This document shows positions 9,558 to 18,384 of a stretch of 64,000 nt of DNA, piece by piece. The DNA is taken from the NCBI RefSeq assembly GCF_011059145.1, contig NZ_JAALLT010000004.1:434001-498000 (forward strand), given 5' to 3'. Position 1 is the first letter of the stretch. Every line of letters begins with the position of its first letter. The translations under genes and the position numbers were made by a program. The notes beneath the pieces were generated by a model. The model searched no databases. It was given only the letters and a program-made list of their open reading frames with translations, and was not told where the DNA came from. Origin of the DNA: Halalkalibaculum roseum (lineage in GTDB: Bacteria; Bacteroidota; Rhodothermia; Balneolales; Balneolaceae).

Positions 9558-10762
9558 TGGTATCCATCATGAACTACATAAAAAAAACAATTATGCTACT
9601 GGCAGCTGCCCTGCTTTTGGTTCCAACACTGAAAGCACAAAATTCCATAGATATGAATCGGATGCAGCGCGATATCAAAATTATGGAAAGCATCTTACAA
9701 GAATTCTTTAAAACCCAATGGGAGGATCAGAACACCAGAGTTCACATTGCTTCCTCGGGTAGCTTTTTCTCCAGAGGAAAAGACATACGCGGCACCTACC
9801 TTCCGGATTATGGTGTTATTTTCACTATACCGGGTGATAGTCCTGGGTTTATTGCCTACAGCAGCAAGGAGAATGGCGGCAGCTACTCGTATTCATTTCG
9901 ATATTCCGATAATGAATCAACAGACAGCCAGGTTAATGAAGAAAATGTTACGAAACGCATAAAAGAATTTTTGAGGGACTATGGATCCACGCTAGGTCAA
10001 CTCTCCGGGGATGATCGCATCATGATCATATACAACTCCCCGAGCCGAGTTTCTGATTTTGCCTTCTCTGTTGGTAGCCAAGACAAAACCAATAAACCTA
10101 ACCTGCCGACTATATCGGTTGTGACCACTAAAAGCGACCTGCAGGCCTATAGGTCAGGCAGTATCGACGAGGCAGAATTAAACAATCGTATAACGACAAG
10201 TACAGCCCAAGAAAATGAAAAAGGACGCCTGGATCTAAAAGTGATGGGCAATATTTTTGAGACTGCATTGAAAGAGCAAGAGGATAAAGCATTTCGAATT
10301 CGCGGTTCTGTCAATCACATCTATCTGGATAACTTCGGTGCTCTGTTCTTTTTTGATGTTCGATATACCTCACCCTCCGGATCATTTATAATCAGAATGC
10401 CCGAAATTGCCGGTATGGATTTTAATGACGATGATCAAAGAGCCCAAATTGAAGTGGAGAGTGTATTACAGGAAAGGCTCAAAGAATCTTCCAAAAAACA
10501 AAAAGAGACAGAAGAAGAGGTCACAAAGCGTTTCGATGAATTTATGGCAAACCTAAAAGAGTATCTCGTTGATTACGGTCAAACACTTAGCTCGGTAAGA
10601 TCCGGTCAATATGTTCTGCTCTCCGCTACGGTATCTTCTCCTGTAGAAGAGATACCCGAGAGAGTTGACTTGCAGATCGAGAAATCGGTTCTGGAATCGG
10701 CCGACCGCGGAAATATTAGTCGCGAAGAAGCAATGAACAGGATTGTTGTGAGGGAGTATTAG
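9557..10762 (+). CDS. Secreted protein made of two tandem copies of one domain
   Basis: I do not recognise this 401-residue family. It has a signal peptide (about 1-28, ending LKAQ), and M5 is an alternative start. The mature part is an internal duplication. Copy 1 (about 33-214) and copy 2 (about 224-401) share, in the same order, DIKIMESILQEFF / DLKVMGNIFETAL, YLPDYGVIF / YLDNFGALF, VTKRIKEF / VTKRFDEF with YGSTLGQL / YGQTLSSV, and SIDEAELNNRI / NISREEAMNRI. It is the third gene of the ECF sigma operon and is translationally coupled to the anti-sigma gene. It is therefore a candidate periplasmic sensor, regulator or main output of that system. Confidence 0.8.
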   Translation: MVSIMNYIKKTIMLLAAALLLVPTLKAQNSIDMNRMQRDIKIMESILQEFFKTQWEDQNTRVHIASSGSFFSRGKDIRGTYLPDYGVIFTIPGDSPGFIAYSSKENGGSYSYSFRYSDNESTDSQVNEENVTKRIKEFLRDYGSTLGQLSGDDRIMIIYNSPSRVSDFAFSVGSQDKTNKPNLPTISVVTTKSDLQAYRSGSIDEAELNNRITTSTAQENEKGRLDLKVMGNIFETALKEQEDKAFRIRGSVNHIYLDNFGALFFFDVRYTSPSGSFIIRMPEIAGMDFNDDDQRAQIEVESVLQERLKESSKKQKETEEEVTKRFDEFMANLKEYLVDYGQTLSSVRSGQYVLLSATVSSPVEEIPERVDLQIEKSVLESADRGNISREEAMNRIVVREY

Positions 10763-10784
10763 AAAAGAGATCAAAGCTATCACT

Positions 10785-10820
10785 AACCCTCCAAGGGTTC
10801 GATCGAACCCTTGGAGGGTT
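10785..10820. terminator. Palindromic bidirectional terminator
   Basis: A perfect 36-base palindrome (arms 10785-10802 and 10803-10820) lies between two convergent genes: the duplicated secreted protein and aat. It shares the 14-base core AACCCTCCAAGGGT with the dxs terminator. T-rich DNA follows on the plus strand only weakly. Confidence 0.75.
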
Positions 10821-10852
10821 TAATATATTAGCCAGATTTGGATAGACGTTTT

Positions 10853-11452
10853 TTACAGATTATCCGTGTTAACGGGGTCAAAAGAGGCATCCTTCCTGAT
10901 TGCCTTCTTGAGCATTTCCCGGTACTCTTCCGCCGGAATTTCAATGCAGCCGAATTGTGCCAGGTGTTCGCTCCAGAATTGAGTATCCCACAACTCAAAA
11001 TTTCCTTGAACCAACGAACGATGGGTCCAAAACAGGGCAACTTTTGAGGCTTCTTTTGCTGTCCCGAACATCGATTCGCCAAAATATGCTGCCCCCAGCG
11101 ATACGCCGTATTGCCCGCCTACAAGCTCCCACTGCTTATCATAGACACTTACCGAATGGCCATGACCTATCTCATGAAGATTGCAAAAGGAATCGATGAT
11201 CTCATCAGATATCCATGTAGAACTGCGGTCTGCACAGGCTTCCATTACCTGCCTAAAGGCATAATCAAATTTTACATGATAATGGTGGTTACGGACAATA
11301 CGACGTACGTTGGAGGAGACTTTGAAGCTGTCCAGTGGAATGATACCGCGACGTCGAGAGGTATACCATTTAGCTTTGGGATCATCGCGAGCATCCGCCA
11401 TGGGAAAAATTCCATTGGCATATCCGGTTAATAAATCTTCCGGTGCAATCAT
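10853..11452 (-). CDS. aat: Leucyl/phenylalanyl-tRNA--protein transferase
   Basis: Aat attaches Leu or Phe from charged tRNA to proteins with N-terminal Arg or Lys, marking them for ClpAP degradation (bacterial N-end rule). The 199-residue protein shows the family motifs: GYANGIFPMAD at the N-terminus, WYTSRRRGIIPLD, the RSSTWISDEII segment, GHGHSVSVYD, and GGQYGVSLGAAYFGESMF. The length is close to the compact family form. It lies downstream of the large metalloprotease on the same strand with a 130-base gap. Confidence 0.95.
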   Translation of the reverse strand: MIAPEDLLTGYANGIFPMADARDDPKAKWYTSRRRGIIPLDSFKVSSNVRRIVRNHHYHVKFDYAFRQVMEACADRSSTWISDEIIDSFCNLHEIGHGHSVSVYDKQWELVGGQYGVSLGAAYFGESMFGTAKEASKVALFWTHRSLVQGNFELWDTQFWSEHLAQFGCIEIPAEEYREMLKKAIRKDASFDPVNTDNL

Positions 11453-11466
11453 ACCATTTAATCAAA

Positions 11467-11483
11467 GCGGGCATCACACCCGC
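11467..11483 (-). other. Small GC hairpin upstream of aat
   Basis: A 5-base stem GCGGG/CCCGC with a 7-base loop lies 15 bases before the aat start and 100 bases after the metalloprotease stop. It may be a weak terminator of the metalloprotease or a leader element of aat. The T-run is poor. Confidence 0.3.
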
Positions 11484-11582
11484 CTTGTTATTTATTCAAA
11501 TTAAACTCATAACCCCCATCCCCGGGGATACCGGCCTTGGCTGTCCTTACAAAATAATCTTCTGGTTTTCCCTTGCCACAAT

Positions 11583-14051
11583 TTACCAAGAGCAGCCTAA
11601 AAACGAATCTGTGCTACCTATGGGCGAGCCGGGAGGTGGTGACAATGGAGGCGTCATTTCTTCAATTCTTTCGGGATTCTCCATGAAACCGTCAATCAAT
11701 TTGGCACCATAATTGTAAGCCGCAAGCCACTGCTCGCTTTCGGTAGCCTTCTCCTCTTTATTGAGAAAGTCATACAGTTCAACAAGCTTTTCATTGCTAA
11801 TCGCTCTGACCTGGCTTGAAGCATCCTCATCTGCCGCCAATTGTAACAGGTTATACAATGTAACAAAGTTGACAGCCCTTTGAATAGCCCCGTTGTATCC
11901 ATCTTGAGGCTCCGCCATCCAAGTATTTTCATATACTTTGTCAATCATTTCGGCCAGTCCCAAATGGTCCGGATTACGGGCTTCAAAATCGACTAGCCTT
12001 GCAGCACGGTTGGCATTGAACAACAATGAGGTTGTGGCATGAGCAGCCGTTTCTGCGGCACCCAGCGGGTCAAATGCAGGATCCGTGTGACTGTTGAATA
12101 ACTCACGAGAACCATAATAACCGATGGGTCGGGGTGGAATAATGTCAATAATAGCATCAGGCATGCGCAAAGCCTCAACCGAAATGGTGCTCAGCATCGC
12201 TTCAAGAGCGGCCTGTTGCTGCGCAGGTGCCAATGGTTCGGGGCCTGGCTGACTGTCTCCCCGTAACTTATAAGTGTAGTCCATGCCGCCAATCAGCTTC
12301 ACGGTTCCTTCTATTTGATAGCGGTGAAACAGGTAAATAGGCACCAGTGCATCTTCGATAGTTGCCATTGGACGACCGTTGGGGATTACTGCCTCTCCAA
12401 AATTTTGAAGAGCAATTTCACGGACATTCATGATGTGATTTAGCTGATCGACAGCGTCCGTCCCGTTATCCCAAAGATGGGCTTTCGGATGAGCCCCGCC
12501 CGCCGGTCGTGCATCGTAGTCCGATATATAGAGTAGTCCATCCTCAAAAGCTTTATTTAATATCTCATCAAGACCCTGTTTCTCATCCGTACCTTCCGGA
12601 AAGTCCTGATAGCCGTAGGCCACGGTCACCTTATCCCATTCACCGATACCGGAATCGTAGGCTTCTGATAAGTCCAGATTGCCGTTTTCATCAATATTCA
12701 CTTTAGGCGCCGGGTAATCCATTACCGATGCCCTGCTATTAGTGCTGGCCGCAAAATTGTGTGCGATACCAAGCGTATGTCCCACTTCATGAGCCGATAG
12801 CTGCCTGATGCGAGCCAGTGCCATTTCCATCATGGGATCATTTTCCGGTTGTCCATCTTCATAGGGAGCAAGCAAACCCTCGGCAATCAGGTAGTCCTGA
12901 CGCACCCGAAGAGAACCCAAGAGTACATGCCCTTTTATGATTTCTCCAGTTCTAGGATCCACAACCGACGAGCCATACGACCAGCCGCGAGTAGAACGAT
13001 GGACCCAGTTGATGACATTATATCGAACGTCAAGGGGGTGAGCGTCTTCCGGAAGCATTTTAACCTGAAATGCATTTCGATATCCCGCCGCTTCGAAAGC
13101 CTGGTTCCACCAGCGGGCTCCATCAAGCAGGGCGCTTCTCACCGGTTCAGGTGTGCCCGGGTCGAGATAATAGATAATAGGCTCTACGGGTTCGCTCATA
13201 GCAGTACCCGGATTTTTCTTTTCCAGGCGATGACGGGTGATAAAACGCTTGGTCAGCGATTCACCGATTGGGGTGCTGTAATCCTGGTAATCAGTCCCGA
13301 AATAACCCGATCGTGGGTCAAACACTCTTGGTTCATAGTCATCATCCGGCAGTTCCACAAAAGAGTGGTGTTGGCGAACCGTCACAGCATCCGAGGATGG
13401 TGTGACCGAACGGATATATCCTCCCGATGCGTCACCTGTAAAGGTCAAGGTTGCTTCAAACTCCGTATTCTTGGGAAAATTCATCGTACCATCCCTGTAG
13501 AGTGCCGAACGGGAGTCATCAAGGCGGTAGTTCCCCTGGTTCATGCCTTTCAGACGATCAACCACACCGTGTGCATCACGAAGAAGAAAGTCAGTTGCAT
13601 CAACCAGCACGCGCCCTTTACTCTCGGCAGCCACTTTAAACCCCCATAAAACTGATTGGGCAAAAGCATCTCGCACCGATTCTGTCTCTTTTTGATTATC
13701 GGTTATAGCCCGGTAGGAATAGTTGGGCTGCACCATTAGCACCTTGGGACCCCTCCTGTCAAAGTAAACAACGCGATCGTCGCCCAGTTGATTACGATCA
13801 AGTCCGATGTCGTTTGACCCGACACCGGCGGCTAGGGAATTCACATACAAAAACTCCTGATCCAGTTTGTCGATCTCCAACCAGATTTTCCCTTCTTTTT
13901 CATCCCAGTAATAGGTAAAAAATCCTTCCTGCTTATCGAGTCCTTTTGTTTTTTCACTGATGGTAGGTGTTTTGTCCTGTGCCTGAATCTGTGGTGTTGC
14001 CAAGAAACAGGTAAAGAGCAAAACCAGGGCGAAAGCTGAAAACTGTTTCAT
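11583..14051 (-). CDS. Secreted zinc metalloprotease (DUF5117/DUF4953-type)
   Basis: This 822-residue exported protein starts with a signal peptide ending near TPQIQAQ. It has the extended zinc motif HEVGHTLGIAHNF, with zinc ligands His421, His425 and His431 and catalytic Glu422. This is a metzincin-like site, and a downstream MDYP segment may supply the Met-turn. The N-terminal half (about 30-330) fits the DUF5117/5118 region and the rest the DUF4953 catalytic region, a family common in Bacteroidota whose substrates are unknown. Gene order suggests an independent unit. Confidence 0.9.
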   Translation of the reverse strand: MKQFSAFALVLLFTCFLATPQIQAQDKTPTISEKTKGLDKQEGFFTYYWDEKEGKIWLEIDKLDQEFLYVNSLAAGVGSNDIGLDRNQLGDDRVVYFDRRGPKVLMVQPNYSYRAITDNQKETESVRDAFAQSVLWGFKVAAESKGRVLVDATDFLLRDAHGVVDRLKGMNQGNYRLDDSRSALYRDGTMNFPKNTEFEATLTFTGDASGGYIRSVTPSSDAVTVRQHHSFVELPDDDYEPRVFDPRSGYFGTDYQDYSTPIGESLTKRFITRHRLEKKNPGTAMSEPVEPIIYYLDPGTPEPVRSALLDGARWWNQAFEAAGYRNAFQVKMLPEDAHPLDVRYNVINWVHRSTRGWSYGSSVVDPRTGEIIKGHVLLGSLRVRQDYLIAEGLLAPYEDGQPENDPMMEMALARIRQLSAHEVGHTLGIAHNFAASTNSRASVMDYPAPKVNIDENGNLDLSEAYDSGIGEWDKVTVAYGYQDFPEGTDEKQGLDEILNKAFEDGLLYISDYDARPAGGAHPKAHLWDNGTDAVDQLNHIMNVREIALQNFGEAVIPNGRPMATIEDALVPIYLFHRYQIEGTVKLIGGMDYTYKLRGDSQPGPEPLAPAQQQAALEAMLSTISVEALRMPDAIIDIIPPRPIGYYGSRELFNSHTDPAFDPLGAAETAAHATTSLLFNANRAARLVDFEARNPDHLGLAEMIDKVYENTWMAEPQDGYNGAIQRAVNFVTLYNLLQLAADEDASSQVRAISNEKLVELYDFLNKEEKATESEQWLAAYNYGAKLIDGFMENPERIEEMTPPLSPPPGSPIGSTDSFLGCSW

Positions 14052-14159
14052 ATCTGGTTATTCATTTGTTTGATGTTGGTAGAGGATGGGATTAATTAAC
14101 CAACTTTCGGGCAAACAGTAAAATAGAAAGGTATCTTTTTGATGAGAAAGTAATGAAAG

Positions 14160-14192
14160 AGGGTTAGGACACCTTGGAGGTGTCCTAACCCT
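14160..14192 (-). terminator. Hairpin terminator of fabI
   Basis: A perfect 14-base stem (14160-14173 with 14179-14192) with a 5-base loop lies 13 bases beyond the fabI stop codon. Read on the minus strand it is followed by a pyrimidine-rich CTTTCATTACTTTC. Confidence 0.75.
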
Positions 14193-14205
14193 AAGAAATT
14201 AGATG

Positions 14206-15051
14206 CTACTCATCCTCATTTTCACCGCCATAGAGCTTAGCAAGTCCTTCAATCATTTCCTCATTAACACCGGCATTCACAAATCCGCCGTCATGATAGA
14301 GATTTTGCATGGTTACTTTCCGGGTTAGATCTGAAAACAGGGTTACACAGTAATCGGCGCACTCATCTGCCGAAGGATTGCCCATAGGCGCCAGCTTGTC
14401 CGCAAAGGTATACATCCCGTCAAATCCTTTGATACCGCTTCCGGCAGAAGTCTGGGTAGGTGCCTGGGAAACAGTATTTACACGAATGCCCCTGTCGGCC
14501 AGGCGGCTGGCGTAATTCCGGGCAATGCTTTCCAGCAGGGCCTTGGCATCATTCATATCGCTGTACTTGGAGAAAATGCGCTGGGCGCCGATATAAGAGA
14601 GCGCAACAATGCTGGAACCGTCATTCAGAATCTCTTTCTTTTCTGCAAAATGAAGAATCTTATGGAGGGAAACAGCAGATATATCCAGTGTCTGCTGGTA
14701 CCAATGGTAGTTAAGTTCTTTGTATTCTTTATTTTTTCGGATATTGGGTGACATCCCGATGGCGTGAAGCATGAAATCAATCTTACCGTATTCATCCTTC
14801 ACTTTCTGCATGAGATCTTCCACCTCATCCTCCTTGGAAACATCACAGGGATACACGGAAGCACCGGTCTTTTCGGCCAGATCATCAAGGGCTCCCAGTC
14901 GCAGAGCAACCGGTGCGTTGGACAATGCAAATTCGGCTCCCTCCCGTTGGCAGGCAAGAGCAATACGCCAGGCTATACTGCGCTCATCCAGTGCCCCGAA
15001 AATGATTCCTTTTTTACCTTTTAACAGTCCATATCCTTGTTGCTCAGCCAT
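14206..15051 (-). CDS. fabI: Enoyl-[acyl-carrier-protein] reductase (NADH)
   Basis: FabI performs the last reduction in each round of type II fatty-acid elongation and is the triclosan target. The protein is a short-chain dehydrogenase with the FabI-type features GALDERSIAWRIA near the nucleotide-binding site, ALSYIGAQR, and the Y-x6-K catalytic pair in YSDMNDAKALLES. The frame opens with TTG at 15063. I choose the ATG at 15051, giving 281 residues, because it has an AGGA at suitable distance whereas the AGGA directly abuts the TTG. The C-terminus ends in acidic residues. Confidence 0.95.
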   Translation of the reverse strand: MAEQQGYGLLKGKKGIIFGALDERSIAWRIALACQREGAEFALSNAPVALRLGALDDLAEKTGASVYPCDVSKEDEVEDLMQKVKDEYGKIDFMLHAIGMSPNIRKNKEYKELNYHWYQQTLDISAVSLHKILHFAEKKEILNDGSSIVALSYIGAQRIFSKYSDMNDAKALLESIARNYASRLADRGIRVNTVSQAPTQTSAGSGIKGFDGMYTFADKLAPMGNPSADECADYCVTLFSDLTRKVTMQNLYHDGGFVNAGVNEEMIEGLAKLYGGENEDE

Positions 15052-15134
15052 GACTATACCCAATCCTGTTTATTGCTTAGATTTATTGAAGTCGGAAAAT
15101 AATAAATATGAATCACCAATTCCGAAATTAAAAT

Positions 15135-15227
15135 AGAACACAGATAAAACGGATTCGACGAATCTACGCAGACTACTATGTAATTTTTATCTGCAATAAC
15201 CAGTAGAATCCGTGTAATCTGTGTTCC
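15135..15227. repeat. Dispersed imperfect dyad repeat, copy 1
   Basis: Two arms of about 40 bases face each other (15135-15175 and 15187-15227). They share the core GAACACAGAT-A-ACGGATTC followed later by GCAGA. A related element lies at 20161-20254. It occupies most of the 288-base gap between the divergent fabI and ffh genes. No coding sequence is visible in the gap, so the promoters of both genes should lie around the repeat. Confidence 0.65.
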
Positions 15228-15339
15228 AATATTATTGATTTTATTCTGTTGATAAGACCCATTTTTGTCCTTATTTTGCGGGACTTTGTGACATACGTCC
15301 AAAAACCGTAATCAACTACTTGTAAGCATACGTTAACTT

Positions 15340-16677
15340 ATGTTTGAAGATCTATCGTCAAAACTTGAGAAAGCCTTTCAAAGCCTGAAGGGTGAAGCCA
15401 AGATCAGTGATGTCAATATCGCTGAGACGGTACGTGAAATACGCCGCGCCCTACTCGATGCCGACGTGAATTATGAAGTTGCCAAGGAATTCACGAATAA
15501 GGTTAAAGACCGCGCAATGGGTGAAGATGTGCTTACTGCGGTTAATCCCGGACAGCAGTTCACCAAGATTGTATATGACGAGATGGTGACCATCTTCGGT
15601 CAGGAGCGGGAAGACATTGAAGTCGCCCACACTCCGCCGACGGTCATTCTGATTGCGGGTTTACAGGGTTCGGGTAAAACCACCTTCTCGGCGAAGCTGG
15701 CCAAATACTTGAAGGAAGAGAACAACCGGAATCCAATTCTGGCTGCAGCCGACGTGTATCGTCCCGCTGCTATCAACCAGCTAAAGACGCTGGCGGAATC
15801 GATCAGTACTCCTGTCTATTCTATTGAACAGAAAGACGCCGTCAGGGTAGCCAAAGAAGCGGTATCCATGGCCAAGAGTCTCGCGCTGGATACAGTGATC
15901 ATTGATACGGCCGGACGCATGCACGTGGACGAGAAGATGATGAACGAGGTGGCTGAAATTAAAGAAGCCGTTCAGCCCAACGAAACACTTTTCGTCGTCG
16001 ACTCGATGACGGGTCAGGACGCCGTGAACACGGCAAAAGAATTTAATGAACGAATCAATTACGACGGCGTGGTTCTCACCAAGCTTGACGGTGACACACG
16101 CGGCGGTGCGGCTCTCTCTATTAAAACGGTTGTTGAAAAACCGATCAAATTTGTAAGTACCGGAGAGAAACTTGACGCACTATCGCCCTTCTATCCCGAC
16201 AGGATGGCCCAGCGAATTTTGGGTATGGGTGATGTGGTTTCGCTGGTGGAAAAAGCCCAGAAGGAGTTTGACCAGGAGGAAGCCGAAAAGCTTCAAAAGA
16301 AAATTAAGTCAGACAAGTTCGACCTGGAAGATTTCAGGCAGCAACTTCAGCAGATTAAAGGCATGGGCAATATCTCGGATTTGGTAGGAATGATTCCGGG
16401 AGCCGGCAAAGCACTGCAGGATAAAGAAATTGACGAAGACGCATTCAAGCCCATTGAAGCTATTATTAATTCCATGACCCCTGAAGAACGAAGAAATCCC
16501 GAAATACTGAACGGGACACGCAGGCGCAGAATCGCCCAGGGATCCGGAACCAAGGTTCGGGATATCAACGACCTGATGAAACAGTTCAATCAGATGAAGA
16601 AGATGATGAAGCAGTTCTCAGGAATGGGTAAAATGGGCAAGATGATGAAAGGGATGAAGAATCTTCCCTTCGGATAA
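15340..16677 (+). CDS. ffh: Signal recognition particle protein Ffh
   Basis: Ffh binds the 4.5S RNA and the signal sequences of nascent chains and delivers ribosomes to FtsY at the membrane. The 445-residue protein has the N domain (about 1-90), the GTPase G domain with LQGSGKTTFSAKLA, DVYRPAAINQL, DTAGR and TKLDGDTRGG, and a Met-rich M domain ending in a GKMGKMMKGMKN-type tail. It is the first gene of the ffh-rpsP-rimM-trmD-rplS cluster. Confidence 0.97.
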   Translation: MFEDLSSKLEKAFQSLKGEAKISDVNIAETVREIRRALLDADVNYEVAKEFTNKVKDRAMGEDVLTAVNPGQQFTKIVYDEMVTIFGQEREDIEVAHTPPTVILIAGLQGSGKTTFSAKLAKYLKEENNRNPILAAADVYRPAAINQLKTLAESISTPVYSIEQKDAVRVAKEAVSMAKSLALDTVIIDTAGRMHVDEKMMNEVAEIKEAVQPNETLFVVDSMTGQDAVNTAKEFNERINYDGVVLTKLDGDTRGGAALSIKTVVEKPIKFVSTGEKLDALSPFYPDRMAQRILGMGDVVSLVEKAQKEFDQEEAEKLQKKIKSDKFDLEDFRQQLQQIKGMGNISDLVGMIPGAGKALQDKEIDEDAFKPIEAIINSMTPEERRNPEILNGTRRRRIAQGSGTKVRDINDLMKQFNQMKKMMKQFSGMGKMGKMMKGMKNLPFG

Positions 16678-16795
16678 AAGAAACTTAGTGTTGAAATAGA
16701 ATGGATCTGACGATTTTTAGCCAATCGGGAGATCCTAAAGTTTGCGCAAGATTCCGACAACTTCCTCTATTAATCAACGCAAATTATAAGTAAAT

Positions 16796-16810
16796 AGGAG
16801 AAATACATTG
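16796..16810 (+). promoter_or_regulatory. Shine-Dalgarno and TTG start of rpsP
   Basis: AGGAG at 16796-16800 lies 7 bases before TTG at 16808. No in-frame ATG or GTG exists near the conserved S16 N-terminus (LRIRLQRRG), so the TTG is the start. A TTG start on a ribosomal protein gene may limit its translation. Confidence 0.75.
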
Positions 16811-17755
16811 TTACGAATAAGATTACAACGAAGAGGTCGTCGTAAACGACCTTTGCACCACATAGTGGTAGCGGACAGCCGCTCACCAAGAGACGGACGA
16901 ATCATTGAAGATCTCGGACGTTTCAACAACATTACAGCCGTCAACGAGCTCAAGCTCGACGAAGAGCGTGCCATCCACTGGCTCAAAAAAGGAGCTCAGC
17001 CTTCCGATACCGTACGTTCCATCTTCAAAAAGCAGGGTATCATGTATAAGATGCACCTGATTCGTTGGGGCAAGTCGGAAGAAGAGATAGAAGAAGCTCT
17101 TACCGAATGGCGTGAAGCTCGCGAAGCCAAAGAAGAGAAAGAGCCGAGCCGCAAAGAAAGACAGCGCGCTATGCTTGAGGCTGAAGAAAAGGAATTCCAA
17201 AAGCAGCTTAAGAAGAAAGCAGAAGAAGCTGCCAAAGAGAAAGCCAAGCAAGAAGCTCTTGCATCTGCTCAAGAAGAGGAATCAAAAGAGCAGGAAGCTA
17301 AAGCAGAAGCCGAAACTCAAGAAGAAGTAGCAGAAACTGAAGAGACAGAAGCTGCTGCGGAAACTGTTGAAGCTGAGACCGAAGCAGAAGAAGAAGCAAC
17401 GGCAGAGGCAGAAGCTGAAGAAACGGAAGAAACTGCTGAAGCAGAAGTGGAAGCTGAGACTGAGGAAGAAGCTGAAGCAACAGAAGAAGAGCCTGCCGAA
17501 GAACAAGAAGCAGAAGCTAAAGAGGAAGAAACCGAGGAAGTTGAGGAAGAAGCAAAAGCGGAAGCCCAAGAGGAAGAGAAAGAAGAAGAGGCAGAAGCAG
17601 CTTCCGAACCGGAACAGGTTTCAACTGAAATGCTCGCTAAAGAAGCCATTGAGCATATTGAGAATACTCCTTTAGAAGAGCTTGAAGGCTTTGTCCCTGA
17701 TGATGAAGACCGGGTTACCGTTCAACGCGCCTGGGAAGATAAAAAGGAAGGGTAA
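16808..17755 (+). CDS. rpsP: Ribosomal protein S16 with a very long acidic tail
   Basis: Residues 1 to about 85 are a normal 30S protein S16 ([37 protein letters not shown]). S16 is usually about 80-180 residues long; this product has 315. After a Lys/Glu helical linker (about 100-155), residues about 155-270 are almost only Glu and Ala with some Thr and Lys. A final segment (about 275-315) is more ordinary and includes [18 protein letters not shown]. The tail is in frame without any break. It begins with TTG, set by a good ribosome-binding site. The gene stands in its normal cluster, so the tail is an extension of the genuine S16 and not a misplaced fusion. Confidence 0.93.
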   Translation: MLRIRLQRRGRRKRPLHHIVVADSRSPRDGRIIEDLGRFNNITAVNELKLDEERAIHWLKKGAQPSDTVRSIFKKQGIMYKMHLIRWGKSEEEIEEALTEWREAREAKEEKEPSRKERQRAMLEAEEKEFQKQLKKKAEEAAKEKAKQEALASAQEEESKEQEAKAEAETQEEVAETEETEAAAETVEAETEAEEEATAEAEAEETEETAEAEVEAETEEEAEATEEEPAEEQEAEAKEEETEEVEEEAKAEAQEEEKEEEAEAASEPEQVSTEMLAKEAIEHIENTPLEELEGFVPDDEDRVTVQRAWEDKKEG

Positions 17756-17774
17756 TAAATTATTAATCCAAGCT

Positions 17775-17821
17775 CAGCTTTAAGAGAAGCTTTATTAGAC
17801 TTTGAAAGTTTGGTAAAGCTG
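17775..17821 (+). other. Possible leader hairpin between rpsP and rimM
   Basis: CAGCTTTA at 17775-17782 pairs exactly with TAAAGCTG at 17814-17821, and a small ACTT/AAGT stem can form inside. It sits just before rimM and could modulate the downstream genes relative to rpsP. This is inference from pairing only. Confidence 0.3.
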
Positions 17822-17843
17822 ACATGGGGCTGAATGGAATAAC

Positions 17844-18383
17844 ATGCTGGAACCCATTGAAGACCAGTATTTAATGATTGGGCATATTGCCCGGTCGCAC
17901 GGAGTTAAAGGAGAAGTTTTAATCATCTCCGAGGTTTTCGCTCCGCAACTTTTTGATGAAATTGATCTGGTTCATATTCAGAATGCCAGAGGGGATTTAG
18001 TCCCCGCCCGGATTGAGTCGGTTCGGGTTCAGGAAAAAAACAACCGGCTTTCGTTCTTTGTAAAATTTGAGCACGTGTCCGATCGCAATAGGGCTGAAGA
18101 GCTTAAAAGTTCTGCAGTTTACGTGTTACGTGAAAAGGCAGAATCCCTTGTTGATGGCGATGAGGCCATTGATTATACGGAGTTTGAAATTCAAGATGAC
18201 CAAAATAACAATATTGGCATCATCACAGGTATAATCGAAAGTCCGGCGCATCCCATCCTGGAGGTCATCACAGATGACCAAGAAAAGCTGCTCATCCCTT
18301 TTGTGGATGAATACATACAATCAGTCGATGAAGATCAGAGTATCATTTATTGCCAAAACTTGGAACAACTGACCAACTTATAG
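17844..18383 (+). CDS. rimM: Ribosome maturation factor RimM
   Basis: RimM binds S19 and helps mature the head of the 30S subunit. The 179-residue protein starts with the hallmark GHIARSHGVKGEVLI of the N-terminal beta-barrel domain and ends with a PRC-barrel domain (about 100-179) containing LLIPFVDEYI. It sits in the standard order after rpsP and is followed one base later by trmD. Confidence 0.96.
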   Translation: MLEPIEDQYLMIGHIARSHGVKGEVLIISEVFAPQLFDEIDLVHIQNARGDLVPARIESVRVQEKNNRLSFFVKFEHVSDRNRAEELKSSAVYVLREKAESLVDGDEAIDYTEFEIQDDQNNNIGIITGIIESPAHPILEVITDDQEKLLIPFVDEYIQSVDEDQSIIYCQNLEQLTNL

Positions 18384-18384
18384 C

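Noticed and set aside
12849-13649. Antisense open frame of about 266 codons in the metalloprotease
   Set aside because: It is fully inside a gene with clear catalytic motifs, and its translation has no recognisable domain.
17317-17649. Long open frames on both strands across the S16 tail
   Set aside because: They arise from Glu/Ala codon bias (GAA/GCA repeats) of the real gene and have low-complexity translations (poly Ser/Ala or Lys/Arg).
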